The notes under the pieces: model-generated
What the model was told of the DNA's origin: nothing
The model's input: only the letters and a program-made list of their open reading frames with translations
Databases searched by the model: none
Shown here: positions 1-7,795 of the stretch, piece by piece
How positions within the stretch are numbered: position 1 is the stretch's first letter
Layout of the letters: each line of letters opens with the position of its first letter
Assembly (NCBI GenBank): GCA_017847835.1
Contig: JAGASH010000008.1
Span: 372,001 to 436,000 of the forward strand
Direction: 5' to 3'
Source: Oscillospiraceae bacterium
GTDB lineage: Bacteria; Bacillota; Clostridia; Oscillospirales; Ruminococcaceae
DNA length: 64,000 bases
Translations under genes and position numbers: made by a program

Positions 1-181
1 TCGGGATAAAACCGTAGTTTGCGGGGTAGTGCGTGGAGGTGTAGAGTATTCTGTCAAGCCGGATAAGACCTGTTTCCTTGTCGAGCTCGTATTTTTTCTT
101 GCTGCCCTTTTCGATTTCAACAACAGCGAGGAAATCATAAGGGGTAATTCTCTCGGGTGCAATATCGTGCCAAACGTTCAT
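1..181 (-). CDS. ppa: Inorganic pyrophosphatase, N-terminal part (partial)
   Basis: Soluble family I inorganic pyrophosphatase hydrolyses pyrophosphate to phosphate in the cytosol and pulls biosynthetic reactions forward. Only the first 60 codons are inside the window; the C-terminus lies beyond the left edge. The visible protein starts MNVWHDIAPERITPYDF and contains the family I signatures EIEKGSKKKYELDK and THYPANYGFIP. The ATG at 181 has an AAGGAAGG ribosome site just upstream. Metal-binding aspartates are downstream and cannot be checked. It is divergent from dpaA. Confidence 0.9.
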   Translation of the reverse strand, partial: MNVWHDIAPERITPYDFLAVVEIEKGSKKKYELDKETGLIRLDRILYTSTHYPANYGFIP

Positions 182-220
182 AAATAATCCTTCCTTTTTG
201 TCAATTTTTTCTGCAATTAT

Positions 221-249
221 ATTATATAATATTTTTTCCCGTAAAGCAA
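221..249 (-). promoter_or_regulatory. Sigma-A-like promoter for ppa
   Basis: On the minus strand a weak -35 TTGCTT (244-249) stands 17 bp from a perfect -10 TATAAT (221-226), about 40 bp before the pyrophosphatase start. Confidence 0.5.
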
Positions 250-259
250 TAGTTTTTTC

Positions 260-286
260 ACTATTCTTTTTATTTTGCATAGAATG
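260..286 (+). promoter_or_regulatory. Sigma-K-like promoter for dpaAB
   Basis: AC at 260-261, a 16-bp spacer, then CATAGAATG at 278-286. The Bacillus sigma-K consensus is AC-N16/17-CATANNNTA, so only the last base differs. The expected start of transcription is about 25 bp before the dpaA ATG. In Bacillus subtilis the spoVF (dpaAB) operon is sigma-K dependent. The match is seen in the sequence; the function is inferred. Confidence 0.5.
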
Positions 287-320
287 TTGTGAGAAGAATA
301 GTTTTCGACAAGGAGCGGCT

Positions 321-1109
321 ATGAAAATTTTGTGTATCGGCGGCGACGCGAGAATGTTGTACACGGCGGATTTTCTGTCTGCCGAGCGGCTTTTTATGGG
401 GAATTTTCCCGAACCTGCGGGAAAATTCGACGGGATTGTTCTGCCTGTGCCTCTTTCAAAGGACGGCGAAAGCATAAATGCTCCGCTTTCAAAAACGTCC
501 GTCACGTTCAGCATTATCCTGCAATATGCCGAGAAAAACGCGGTTGTTTTCGCGGGGGGAATCTGTGAAAAGCTCGAAAAGCTTTGCCGTGATAACAATT
601 TTTCGCTTGTCAACTATTTTGCAAGCGAGCGGCTCGCTCTGAAAAACGCAGCGCTTACCGCTGAAGCAGCGGCTTGTCTTTTGTCGCAAAACGGTGACGA
701 AGCGCTGCTCGGAGCGAAAATTCTCGTGACGGGCTATGGGAGAATTGCGAAATTTCTCGCGAAGTATCTGAAAACCTTCGGCGGGGAAGTGACGATTGCC
801 GCGAGAAATCCCGCAGTCCGAGCCGCAGCAGAGCTTGAAGGCTATTCTGCTGTTGATATAAACGGTGTAAGCGGGAGCTTCGATTACTGCGCAAATACCG
901 TTCCCGCGCACGTTTTGCCGGAGGAATCTTTCTCGGATATCGGCACTTATATGGAGCTTGCGACGCTTGACGGTGAACGCGAAAAGCGGCTTTGCTCGGA
1001 AAACGGAAAAAAATACATTGCGGCGGGCGGGCTTCCCGGAAAGCATTTCCCGAAAACCGCAGGAAAATTTATCGCCGAGGAGATAACTCAGCTTATAGAT
1101 TACAGATGA
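321..1109 (+). CDS. dpaA: Dipicolinate synthase subunit A
   Basis: With DpaB, this makes dipicolinic acid from the lysine-pathway intermediate in the mother cell; the product fills the spore core. The protein is 262 aa, somewhat shorter than the ~297 aa Bacillus SpoVFA. A Rossmann-like nucleotide-binding segment follows the N-terminal domain (GAKILVTGYGRIAKFLAKYL, about residues 128-147), and the glycine-rich end AAGGLPGKHFPKTAGK is conserved in DpaA. The ATG at 321 was chosen because AAGGAG ends about 5 nt before it; in-frame codons upstream lack a ribosome site. dpaB follows 51 nt downstream. A sigma-K-like promoter lies at 260-286. Confidence 0.9.
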   Translation: MKILCIGGDARMLYTADFLSAERLFMGNFPEPAGKFDGIVLPVPLSKDGESINAPLSKTSVTFSIILQYAEKNAVVFAGGICEKLEKLCRDNNFSLVNYFASERLALKNAALTAEAAACLLSQNGDEALLGAKILVTGYGRIAKFLAKYLKTFGGEVTIAARNPAVRAAAELEGYSAVDINGVSGSFDYCANTVPAHVLPEESFSDIGTYMELATLDGEREKRLCSENGKKYIAAGGLPGKHFPKTAGKFIAEEITQLIDYR

Positions 1110-1160
1110 CAGGAGCGATTTTGTAATCTGTAAACTGTAAACTGAAAAGGGGGCAAAAAA

Positions 1161-1754
1161 TTGTCCGATATTGAAAGACTTTCGGGACTGCGGGTAGGAT
1201 TTGCGGTCTGCGGGTCGTTCTGCACGTTTGAAAAAGCGTTCAAAGCGCTTGAAGAGCTGACGGAGCTTGGCTGCGAAATCACCCCCATAATGTCCTTTAA
1301 TGCGTACTCGCTTGACACGCGTTTCGGCACGGCACAGAGAAATGCCGCGCGAATGTTTGAAATAACGGGAAAAACGGTTCTCCACGACATCACCTCAACC
1401 GAACCCGTCGGACCGAAAAAAATGTTTGATGTTCTTGTTGTCGCACCCTGCACGGGAAACACTCTCGCAAAGCTGGCTGTGGGAATAACGGACACTCCCG
1501 TCTGTATGGCGGTAAAAAGTCATCTGCGAAATCAGCGTCCCGTGGTTATTGCGGTATCGACAAACGACGCGCTTTCGGGGTCCGCAAAGAACATCGGCGC
1601 TCTTCGGAATTACAAGAACTTTTACTTTGTGCCGCTTTCGCAGGACGATTGCCTTGCAAAGCCGTTTTCACTGGTCGCGGATTTCGGGAAAATCCCCGAA
1701 ACCATTCTCGACGCGCTTGACGGAAAGCAAATCCAGCCGACAATTTCCGGCTGA
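1161..1754 (+). CDS. dpaB: Dipicolinate synthase subunit B
   Basis: Flavoprotein-fold subunit of dipicolinate synthase, 197 aa, close to the ~200 aa SpoVFB of Bacillus. Family marks are an N-terminal nucleotide-binding strand (LRVGFAVCGSFCTFEKAF), the APCTGNTLAKLAVGITDTP segment typical of flavoprotein/decarboxylase-fold proteins, and a C-terminal FVPLSQDDCLAKPFSLV stretch. It starts with TTG at 1161, preceded by AAGGGGG at a normal distance. It is co-transcribed with dpaA and ends at a strong hairpin terminator. It implies a complete DPA branch and hence a real sporulation programme. Confidence 0.92.
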   Translation: MSDIERLSGLRVGFAVCGSFCTFEKAFKALEELTELGCEITPIMSFNAYSLDTRFGTAQRNAARMFEITGKTVLHDITSTEPVGPKKMFDVLVVAPCTGNTLAKLAVGITDTPVCMAVKSHLRNQRPVVIAVSTNDALSGSAKNIGALRNYKNFYFVPLSQDDCLAKPFSLVADFGKIPETILDALDGKQIQPTISG

Positions 1755-1761
1755 AAACAAG

Positions 1762-1790
1762 AGCCGACTTTCGGGTCGGCTTTTGCTGTT
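1762..1790 (+). terminator. Intrinsic terminator after dpaB
   Basis: Stem AGCCGAC (1762-1768) pairs with GTCGGCT (1775-1781), with a 6-nt loop, followed by a T-rich tract. Confidence 0.8.
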
Positions 1791-1825
1791 TTTCGGTCGG
1801 CTTACGCTGTTTTTTATGGTATTTG

Positions 1826-1854
1826 TTGACAATATAAAAACATTGTGTTATAAT
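1826..1854 (+). promoter_or_regulatory. Consensus sigma-A promoter for the HD-GYP gene
   Basis: Perfect TTGACA (1826-1831), 17-bp spacer and perfect TATAAT (1849-1854), about 50 bp before the start codon at 1907. Confidence 0.85.
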
Positions 1855-1906
1855 AACATTTGTATAGGATATGCGCTTTTGATAACTTGTTCAGAGGTGA
1901 AGAAAA

Positions 1907-4867
1907 ATGCGCGCAATTAGTGTTAGAAACAAAGCTGCTGCGGTGTTTCTCGCGGTTTTGACTGCGGTTTCGCTGGTTTTCGCGGGAAAACCTGCTTTTG
2001 CCGAGGAAAAGAAAACAGAAAATTACTCGGCGGTTATGTACAACAATTCAAACGGTCTGCCCACGTCCGAGGCAAACGATATCGTTCAGACCGAGGACGG
2101 TTTCATATACATCGGCAGCTACAGCGGACTTATCCGCTATGACGGTGTGAATTTCACGCGCTTTGACTCGTTCACGGGTATCACAAGCGTTGACAGCCTT
2201 TTCATCGACTCGAAAAACCGTCTTTGGGTCGGCACAAACGACAGCGGAATTGCGCTTTACGAAAACGGTGCGTTCAGGTTTTACAATCGTGAAAATGGTC
2301 TGACGTCGCTTTCTGTTCGCGATATAACCGAGGACAAAGCGGGAAATATCGTTTTCGGTACAACAAGCGAGCTTGCTTATATCGATGAAAACGGAGAGCT
2401 TTTCATTATCGACGACGCGGCTGTGAAGGGAAAGTATATCAAACAGCTTACTTCTGGAAATGACGGAGCGGTTTACGGCTGCACAATGGACGGCATGTTC
2501 TTCCGAATGGAAAATCTCGCAATTGCGTCCTGTTTCAGCAGCGAGGAAATGGGCTTCGGTCTTGTCACCTGCATTACTCCCGATGATTACGAGAAGGGAG
2601 TTGTGTGGCTCGGCACGGATAAATCAAACATTATCCGCGGCAGCATTGTCGAAAAAAAGCTGAATTATCACATCATAAACGCTTCACCCGCGTCAAATAT
2701 CAACGCAATAAGCGCGATTGACAAGGACAATTTCTGGGTTTGCTCGGACAGCGGTATCGGCAAACTGAACAAAAACGGAAGATATTCGTCCGGGAATTAC
2801 CCGCTCAACAACTCTGTCGAAAAGGTAATGACGGACTATGAAAACAACGTCTGGTTTGTTTCGTCGCGTCAGGGTGTAATGAAGCTGGTGAGAAACAATT
2901 TCACGGATATCAGCGAAGCCGCGGGAATACCCGAAAGCGTTGTCAACACGACTTGCATTTTTAACGATGAGCTGTACGTCGGCACGGACAGCGGGCTTTA
3001 TATTGTCAGCGAAAACAACCGCTTGATAACAAACGAGCTCACGGAGCTTCTGGAAGGTATCCGTATCCGCTGCATTATCACCGACAGACAAAACAAGCTC
3101 TGGCTTTGCACATACGGCTCAAACGGGCTTTTGTGCTATGATGGGAAAGAGATTGTTTCGTATAATGATGAAAACGGCTTGAAAGCGCAGAAGGTCCGCG
3201 ACGCAGCCGAGCTTTCCGACGGCACGATTGCCGCTTCGACAAGCGCAGGAGTTGCTCTTGTAAAGGACGGTATAATCGAAGGATTTATCGATGACAAAAG
3301 CGGTATCGGAAATGCGGAAATTCTCTCGATTTGTCCCGGCGACAACGGAAGAATTTACCTCGGAAGCGACGGAAGCGGTATTTTCATCGTCGAAAACGGA
3401 AAGGTTGTGCGACAAATCGGTCTGGAAGACGGCTTGAAATCCGAGATAATTATGCGGATAAAGCCCGATGAAAAACGCGGCGGCTATTGGATTATCACGG
3501 GCAATTCTCTTGCCTATATGAAAGACGAGAGCGTGAAAACTCTCGCGAATTTCCCTTATTCAAACAACTTCGACGTTTTCACGGACAGCTCCGACGAAGC
3601 GTGGATTTTGAGCAGCAGCGGAATTTATGTGGTAAATGCCGAAAAGTTGATTTCGGGCGGGGAAATCGAGTATTCGTTTTATGATATGAAATGCGGTATT
3701 CCCGCGATTGCCACGGCAAATTCCCGAAGCTGTCTTTCCGCGGACGGAACGCTTTATATCGCGGGACAGACGGGCGTTGCTTCCGTCAACATAAACGAGC
3801 GAAGTGAAAACGGCTCGCAAATCAGACTTTCCGTGCCGTATGTCGATATTGACGACAAGCGCGTTATGGTAAAGGACGGCGAAACGCTGAAAATTCCCGC
3901 AAAATGCAAGCGTCTGACAATTTACGGCTACGCGCTGACTTTTGGTTTCTCAAATCCGAGAATTTCCTATTGCCTCGAAGGATTTGACAGCGACAAAATC
4001 TCCGTCACCCGACAGGATTTGCAGCCGATAAGCTATACAAATCTTGACTCGGGCGAATACACGTTCAAATTCTCGACAATCGATATCACCTCGGGAGAAC
4101 CTATCGCAACCGTTTCCGTTAAGCTGGAAAAGGAAAAAGCGTTTTTTGAGCAGTTCTGGTTCTGGGTGCTGATTGTGCTTGGTGTGCTTGCAGTCGGAAT
4201 GTTGGTTTTGCTCATTTCAACAAATATAAAAAATCGTGCCCTCGTCAAAAAAGAGCACGAAAACCGCTTGTTTGTCGACCAGATTATCAGAGCATTTGCG
4301 AAGTGTATCGACCTGAAGGACACCTACACAAACGGTCACTCTTTCAGAGTTGCGCGATATAGCTCGATGATTGCCGAGAGAATGGGCTACGACAAACAGC
4401 AGGTTGAAGATATCTATAATATAGGGCTTTTGCACGACATAGGAAAAATAGCCGTTCCCGACATTATACTCGGAAAACCGTCAAAGCTGTCGAAGGAGGA
4501 ATATGAGGTTATTCGTCACCATGCTGAGAACGGCTTCCAGATACTCAAAGAAATAGAAATCCGCCCCGAGCTTGCAATCGGAGCGGGATATCATCACGAG
4601 CACTTTGACGGCTCGGGCTATCCGTCGGGGCTGAAGGGCGACGAAATACCCGAGGTTGCGCAGATTATTTCGGTTGCGGACACGTTTGACGCGATGAACT
4701 CAACGCGCGCTTATCGCAAGCAGATGAACAAGGACGCAATTCTTGCGGAAATGAGAAGAATTGCGGGAACCCAGCTCAATCCGAAAATAGTCGATGTGTT
4801 CTTTGAGCTTGTCGATGAAGGCAGATTTAACGACGTTCTGTACGACGACATCGACGACAGCTTCTAA
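1907..4867 (+). CDS. Membrane sensor with ligand-binding propeller, Y_Y_Y and HD-GYP phosphodiesterase domains
   Basis: 986 aa. A signal peptide (residues 1-32, ending KPAFA) leads a long outer region of repeated two-component-regulator propeller units (about 35-640, repeated patterns like DGFIYIGSYSGLIRYDG and NRLWVGTNDSGIALYENG). A Y_Y_Y-like beta domain (about 655-735), one membrane helix (about 748-772) and a cytosolic HD-GYP domain (about 790-970) follow. The HD motif HDIGK (about 842) and HHEHFDGSGYP (about 895) are present, so cyclic-di-GMP hydrolysis is likely; GSGYP is a mild variant of the GYP motif. This is a one-piece sensor: propeller receptors normally feed histidine kinases, here the output is c-di-GMP breakdown. 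The ligand is unknown; polysaccharide is common for such propellers. GAGGTG lies before the ATG. It converges with dut with no intergenic base. Confidence 0.9.
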   Translation: MRAISVRNKAAAVFLAVLTAVSLVFAGKPAFAEEKKTENYSAVMYNNSNGLPTSEANDIVQTEDGFIYIGSYSGLIRYDGVNFTRFDSFTGITSVDSLFIDSKNRLWVGTNDSGIALYENGAFRFYNRENGLTSLSVRDITEDKAGNIVFGTTSELAYIDENGELFIIDDAAVKGKYIKQLTSGNDGAVYGCTMDGMFFRMENLAIASCFSSEEMGFGLVTCITPDDYEKGVVWLGTDKSNIIRGSIVEKKLNYHIINASPASNINAISAIDKDNFWVCSDSGIGKLNKNGRYSSGNYPLNNSVEKVMTDYENNVWFVSSRQGVMKLVRNNFTDISEAAGIPESVVNTTCIFNDELYVGTDSGLYIVSENNRLITNELTELLEGIRIRCIITDRQNKLWLCTYGSNGLLCYDGKEIVSYNDENGLKAQKVRDAAELSDGTIAASTSAGVALVKDGIIEGFIDDKSGIGNAEILSICPGDNGRIYLGSDGSGIFIVENGKVVRQIGLEDGLKSEIIMRIKPDEKRGGYWIITGNSLAYMKDESVKTLANFPYSNNFDVFTDSSDEAWILSSSGIYVVNAEKLISGGEIEYSFYDMKCGIPAIATANSRSCLSADGTLYIAGQTGVASVNINERSENGSQIRLSVPYVDIDDKRVMVKDGETLKIPAKCKRLTIYGYALTFGFSNPRISYCLEGFDSDKISVTRQDLQPISYTNLDSGEYTFKFSTIDITSGEPIATVSVKLEKEKAFFEQFWFWVLIVLGVLAVGMLVLLISTNIKNRALVKKEHENRLFVDQIIRAFAKCIDLKDTYTNGHSFRVARYSSMIAERMGYDKQQVEDIYNIGLLHDIGKIAVPDIILGKPSKLSKEEYEVIRHHAENGFQILKEIEIRPELAIGAGYHHEHFDGSGYPSGLKGDEIPEVAQIISVADTFDAMNSTRAYRKQMNKDAILAEMRRIAGTQLNPKIVDVFFELVDEGRFNDVLYDDIDDSF

Positions 4868-5356
4868 TCAGCCTGTCGAGCCGAAACCGCCGTTTCTGAT
4901 TTCGTTTGCGTCATCGTCGACGGTAATTCCGTATTCCGTAAAAATGCCCTGTATAAAGCCCGTTCCGGCGGGAATGTGCAGGGCTTTGTTTTCGCGTGAG
5001 TCGTTTGTGATTTTCGCGAAAATGTGACCTTCGTTGTCGGAGAAATAGTAGTCGCTGTCGATAATTCCGACGGTGTTGTCGAGCTGAAGACGGAACTTGA
5101 ACCCAAGCCCGCTTCTCGGAAACAGCGACAAAACCCAGCCCTCGTCAATTTTCACGCGTATTCCCGTGGGAATTTTCGCGGTTTCGCCCGCGTTAAGGTC
5201 AATATCATACGGCGCGAAGAAGTCGTATCCCGCAGAGCCTTTTGTGGCGCGCTTCGGGAGCTTGATTTCCGAGTAGATTTTCTCGGCGTCGTCGCGCTTG
5301 CACCCGTCAAGGAACTGTTCCCGGCTTACTTTCTCGAATTGTGCGATTTTTTTCAT
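4868..5356 (-). CDS. dut: dUTP diphosphatase
   Basis: Trimeric dUTPase hydrolyses dUTP to dUMP and pyrophosphate, keeping uracil out of DNA and feeding dTMP synthesis. 162 aa. The conserved motifs are in order: AGYDFFAP (motif I), PRSGLGFK (motif II), VGIIDSDYY (motif III), GFIQGIF (motif IV) and the C-terminal RNGGFGSTG arm (motif V). The ATG at 5356 is preferred over upstream codons because AAAGGA lies before it. It is the second gene of a yitT-dut unit (16-nt gap), and its stop codon abuts the stop of the convergent HD-GYP gene. Confidence 0.93.
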   Translation of the reverse strand: MKKIAQFEKVSREQFLDGCKRDDAEKIYSEIKLPKRATKGSAGYDFFAPYDIDLNAGETAKIPTGIRVKIDEGWVLSLFPRSGLGFKFRLQLDNTVGIIDSDYYFSDNEGHIFAKITNDSRENKALHIPAGTGFIQGIFTEYGITVDDDANEIRNGGFGSTG

Positions 5357-5372
5357 AATTAAAATCCTTTCG

Positions 5373-6248
5373 TTATTGATTGTTTTTCTTGAAAACGTCC
5401 GCAACCTCAGAAATTGTGACGTAGGCAGACGCGTCTATCCCGTGGACGATATCTTTGAGTTTGCTTATCTGAAAACGGTTTATCACAAAGTAAATTATCG
5501 TTTTCTCCTGTTTGAGATAACCGCCGACGCATTCAATACGGGTTGTGCCCGTGCCGAATTCCTCGGAGAGCTTTTCGCAGATTTCATCGGGCATTGTAGT
5601 GATAATCATCGCGGACTTTGCGCGGTCGATACCTTCAACGATGAAGTCAATGGTTTTGAGCCCCGCGAAATACGTCACAATCGAATACAGCGGCAAAATC
5701 CAGTTTTGCAGAATTATTCCGCAGAGTATGTAAAGAATGACATTGTAAATCATCACGAATGTGCCGACGGTAATTCCTAGCTTTTTTGCGAAAATCACCG
5801 CCATAACCTCAATTCCGTCCATTGCTCCGCCCGCACGAATTGCAAGACCGCTTCCCGCGCCCGAAATCACTCCTCCGAACAGCGCGCAAAGCAGCAAATC
5901 CTGTCCTGCAAGCGGTGAAGCGAACGAAACGTCAATCGGCAGAACATCGGTTATCAGCCACGCGGCAAGCGAGTAAATCCCGACGGTATAAATCGCGTAA
6001 ATCGTGAACACGGGTCCCTGACGCTTCAGCCCGAACGCAAAAAGCGGAATATTCAGCACAAGCAAAGCGATTGAAAGCGTGAAAACCTCGGGAGTAATCC
6101 TGTCGATAAGCATTGACGTTCCCGAAATGCCGCTGTCATAGAGATTTACAGGAGAGAGAAAAACCGTAATTCCGAACGCGTTTATTATTCCCGCGAGCGT
6201 CAGAAGCGCGAAATTTTTGAACTTCAAAGAGGGAAAAATCTTTTTCAT
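5373..6248 (-). CDS. YitT family membrane protein (DUF161 + DUF2179)
   Basis: 291 aa with five to six predicted membrane helices in the first ~200 residues (for example FALLTLAGIINAFGITVFL and LLLCALFGGVISGAGSGLAI), then a cytosolic DUF2179 domain ending VTISEVADVF. The glycine-rich RAGGAMDGIEVMA segment is typical of the family. The biochemical role of YitT proteins is not established; transport has been proposed. GAGGAG precedes the ATG at 6248, and a perfect promoter lies at 6288-6316. It is probably co-transcribed with dut, without an obvious functional link. Confidence 0.88.
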   Translation of the reverse strand: MKKIFPSLKFKNFALLTLAGIINAFGITVFLSPVNLYDSGISGTSMLIDRITPEVFTLSIALLVLNIPLFAFGLKRQGPVFTIYAIYTVGIYSLAAWLITDVLPIDVSFASPLAGQDLLLCALFGGVISGAGSGLAIRAGGAMDGIEVMAVIFAKKLGITVGTFVMIYNVILYILCGIILQNWILPLYSIVTYFAGLKTIDFIVEGIDRAKSAMIITTMPDEICEKLSEEFGTGTTRIECVGGYLKQEKTIIYFVINRFQISKLKDIVHGIDASAYVTISEVADVFKKNNQ

Positions 6249-6287
6249 AGTCTGCTCCTCTGTAAAAGAAATAAACCATACAATATA

Positions 6288-6316
6288 ATTATAACACGAC
6301 AAAAAAGTTATGTCAA
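6288..6316 (-). promoter_or_regulatory. Consensus sigma-A promoter for yitT-dut
   Basis: Minus-strand TTGACA (6311-6316), 17-bp spacer, TATAAT (6288-6293). The divergent MATE gene starts at 6333, so the -35 lies almost on its ribosome site; any MATE promoter must overlap this region. A TATAAT on the plus strand at 6284-6289 is a weak candidate. Confidence 0.85.
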
Positions 6317-6332
6317 GGAAAAGGGAGAAAAA

Positions 6333-7697
6333 ATGGAAGAAAAGACAATATATAAAAAAGCTCTGAAAATCGCTGTCCCGATGATGGTGCAAAACGGTAT
6401 CACAAACGCTGTCGGTCTTGTCGACAACGTTATGGTGGGAAGTCTTGGCACAAATGCCGTTACTGCCGTTTCGATAATCGGCCAGCTTATTTTCGTATTC
6501 AATCTGGCAATTTTCGGCGGACTTTCGGGACCGGGAATTTACGGCGCGCAGTTTTTCGGTCAGAAAAACATTGAGGGCTTTCGGCAGACATTCCGTATGA
6601 AGCACTGGATTTGCGGATTTTGCCTTGCGGCGGGACTTTGCACGTTTATCTTCGGCGCAGAGCCGCTTATCGGGCTTTATATGCGCGGTGATGGCGTGGA
6701 AGTTGACCCGGTGGAAACGATGGCTCTCGCGAAAGAATACCTTGCGATAATGCTTGTCGGGATAGTGCCGTTTGTGATAACGCAGATTTACGCGAGCAGC
6801 CTTCGCGAAACAGGCGACACGTTTATGCCGATGATGGCGGGAGTGGCTTCGGTTGCGGTTGACGTGGTGTTCAATTACCTGCTGATTTTCGGTAATTTAG
6901 GCTTCCCGCAGCTCGGAGTAAAGGGTGCGGCAATCGCTACGGTTATCGCAAGATTTGTGGAAATGGCAATAGTGCTAATTGTTGCGTTTGTAAAGCGCAA
7001 AAAGTACGTTTTCCTTCAGGGTGCATATAAAACCCTGCTTGTGCCGCGCGAAATTTCGGGAAAAATCATCAAAAAAGGTTTGCCGATTTTCTTTAACGAG
7101 TTTCTCTGGTCGTCGGGAATTGCCGTGATTACGCAGACCTATTCCACTCTCGGACTTGATATTGTCGCGGGACTGAACATTTCAAACACGATTTGCAACC
7201 TGCTCAATGTTGTTTTCGTGGCAATGGGAAACGCTGTCGGAATTGTAATCGGGCAAATGCTCGGCGCTTCGGAGTACGAAAAGGCGAAGAAAAGCTCGCT
7301 CAGACTTGCCGGGTTTACGGGATTGATGTGCGTTGTTCTTACCGCAGTTCTTGTCGGAATTTCGGGCGTTTTCCCGAATTCCTACAACACCTCCGAACAT
7401 ATAAAAAGTCTCGGTCAATGGTTTATCGTGATAACTGCGCTGTTTTTCCCTGTACAGGGTGTGCTGAACGCGCTGTATTTCACGCTTCGCTCCGGCGGAA
7501 GAACATTCATCACATTCCTCTTTGACAGCGTTTTTTCGTGGGTTGTCACCATTCCGCTGACGATTTTGTTGTGCAATTTTTCGGGGCTTCACGTCATCGC
7601 GATTTATGCGCTCGTGCAGGCTGCTGACGTGATAAAAGTTATCATCGGATTTATCCTCGTTAAAAAAGGACTGTGGGTCAGCAATATTGTTGAGTAA
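6333..7697 (+). CDS. MATE family efflux transporter
   Basis: Multidrug and toxic-compound extrusion type antiporter in the cytoplasmic membrane, 454 aa, the usual length. Twelve membrane segments can be read, in two similar halves; the N-terminal MMVQNGITNAVGLVDNVMVG is the standard MATE opening. Substrate and coupling ion (Na+ or H+) cannot be told. The ATG at 6333 follows an AAGGGAGA ribosome site. It stands alone, divergent from yitT. A second, only distantly similar MATE gene lies at 32617-33987. Confidence 0.9.
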   Translation: MEEKTIYKKALKIAVPMMVQNGITNAVGLVDNVMVGSLGTNAVTAVSIIGQLIFVFNLAIFGGLSGPGIYGAQFFGQKNIEGFRQTFRMKHWICGFCLAAGLCTFIFGAEPLIGLYMRGDGVEVDPVETMALAKEYLAIMLVGIVPFVITQIYASSLRETGDTFMPMMAGVASVAVDVVFNYLLIFGNLGFPQLGVKGAAIATVIARFVEMAIVLIVAFVKRKKYVFLQGAYKTLLVPREISGKIIKKGLPIFFNEFLWSSGIAVITQTYSTLGLDIVAGLNISNTICNLLNVVFVAMGNAVGIVIGQMLGASEYEKAKKSSLRLAGFTGLMCVVLTAVLVGISGVFPNSYNTSEHIKSLGQWFIVITALFFPVQGVLNALYFTLRSGGRTFITFLFDSVFSWVVTIPLTILLCNFSGLHVIAIYALVQAADVIKVIIGFILVKKGLWVSNIVE

Positions 7698-7722
7698 AAA
7701 TGCACAAATTCTTCAAAAATCG

Positions 7723-7751
7723 TTGACTTTTTTTGCAAAATCTGTTATAAT
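7723..7751 (+). promoter_or_regulatory. Sigma-A promoter for the EAL gene
   Basis: TTGACT (7723-7728), 17-bp spacer, TATAAT (7746-7751); the start codon is 45 bp downstream. Confidence 0.82.
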
Positions 7752-7795
7752 GAAAAATAGGGTATTATTCTAAATTTTGGAAAGGAGGACGCGTT

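Noticed and set aside
489..1385. Long antisense open frame opposite dpaA
   Set aside because: No family features, no ribosome site, and it lies opposite well-supported genes; such frames are common here because of the codon pattern.
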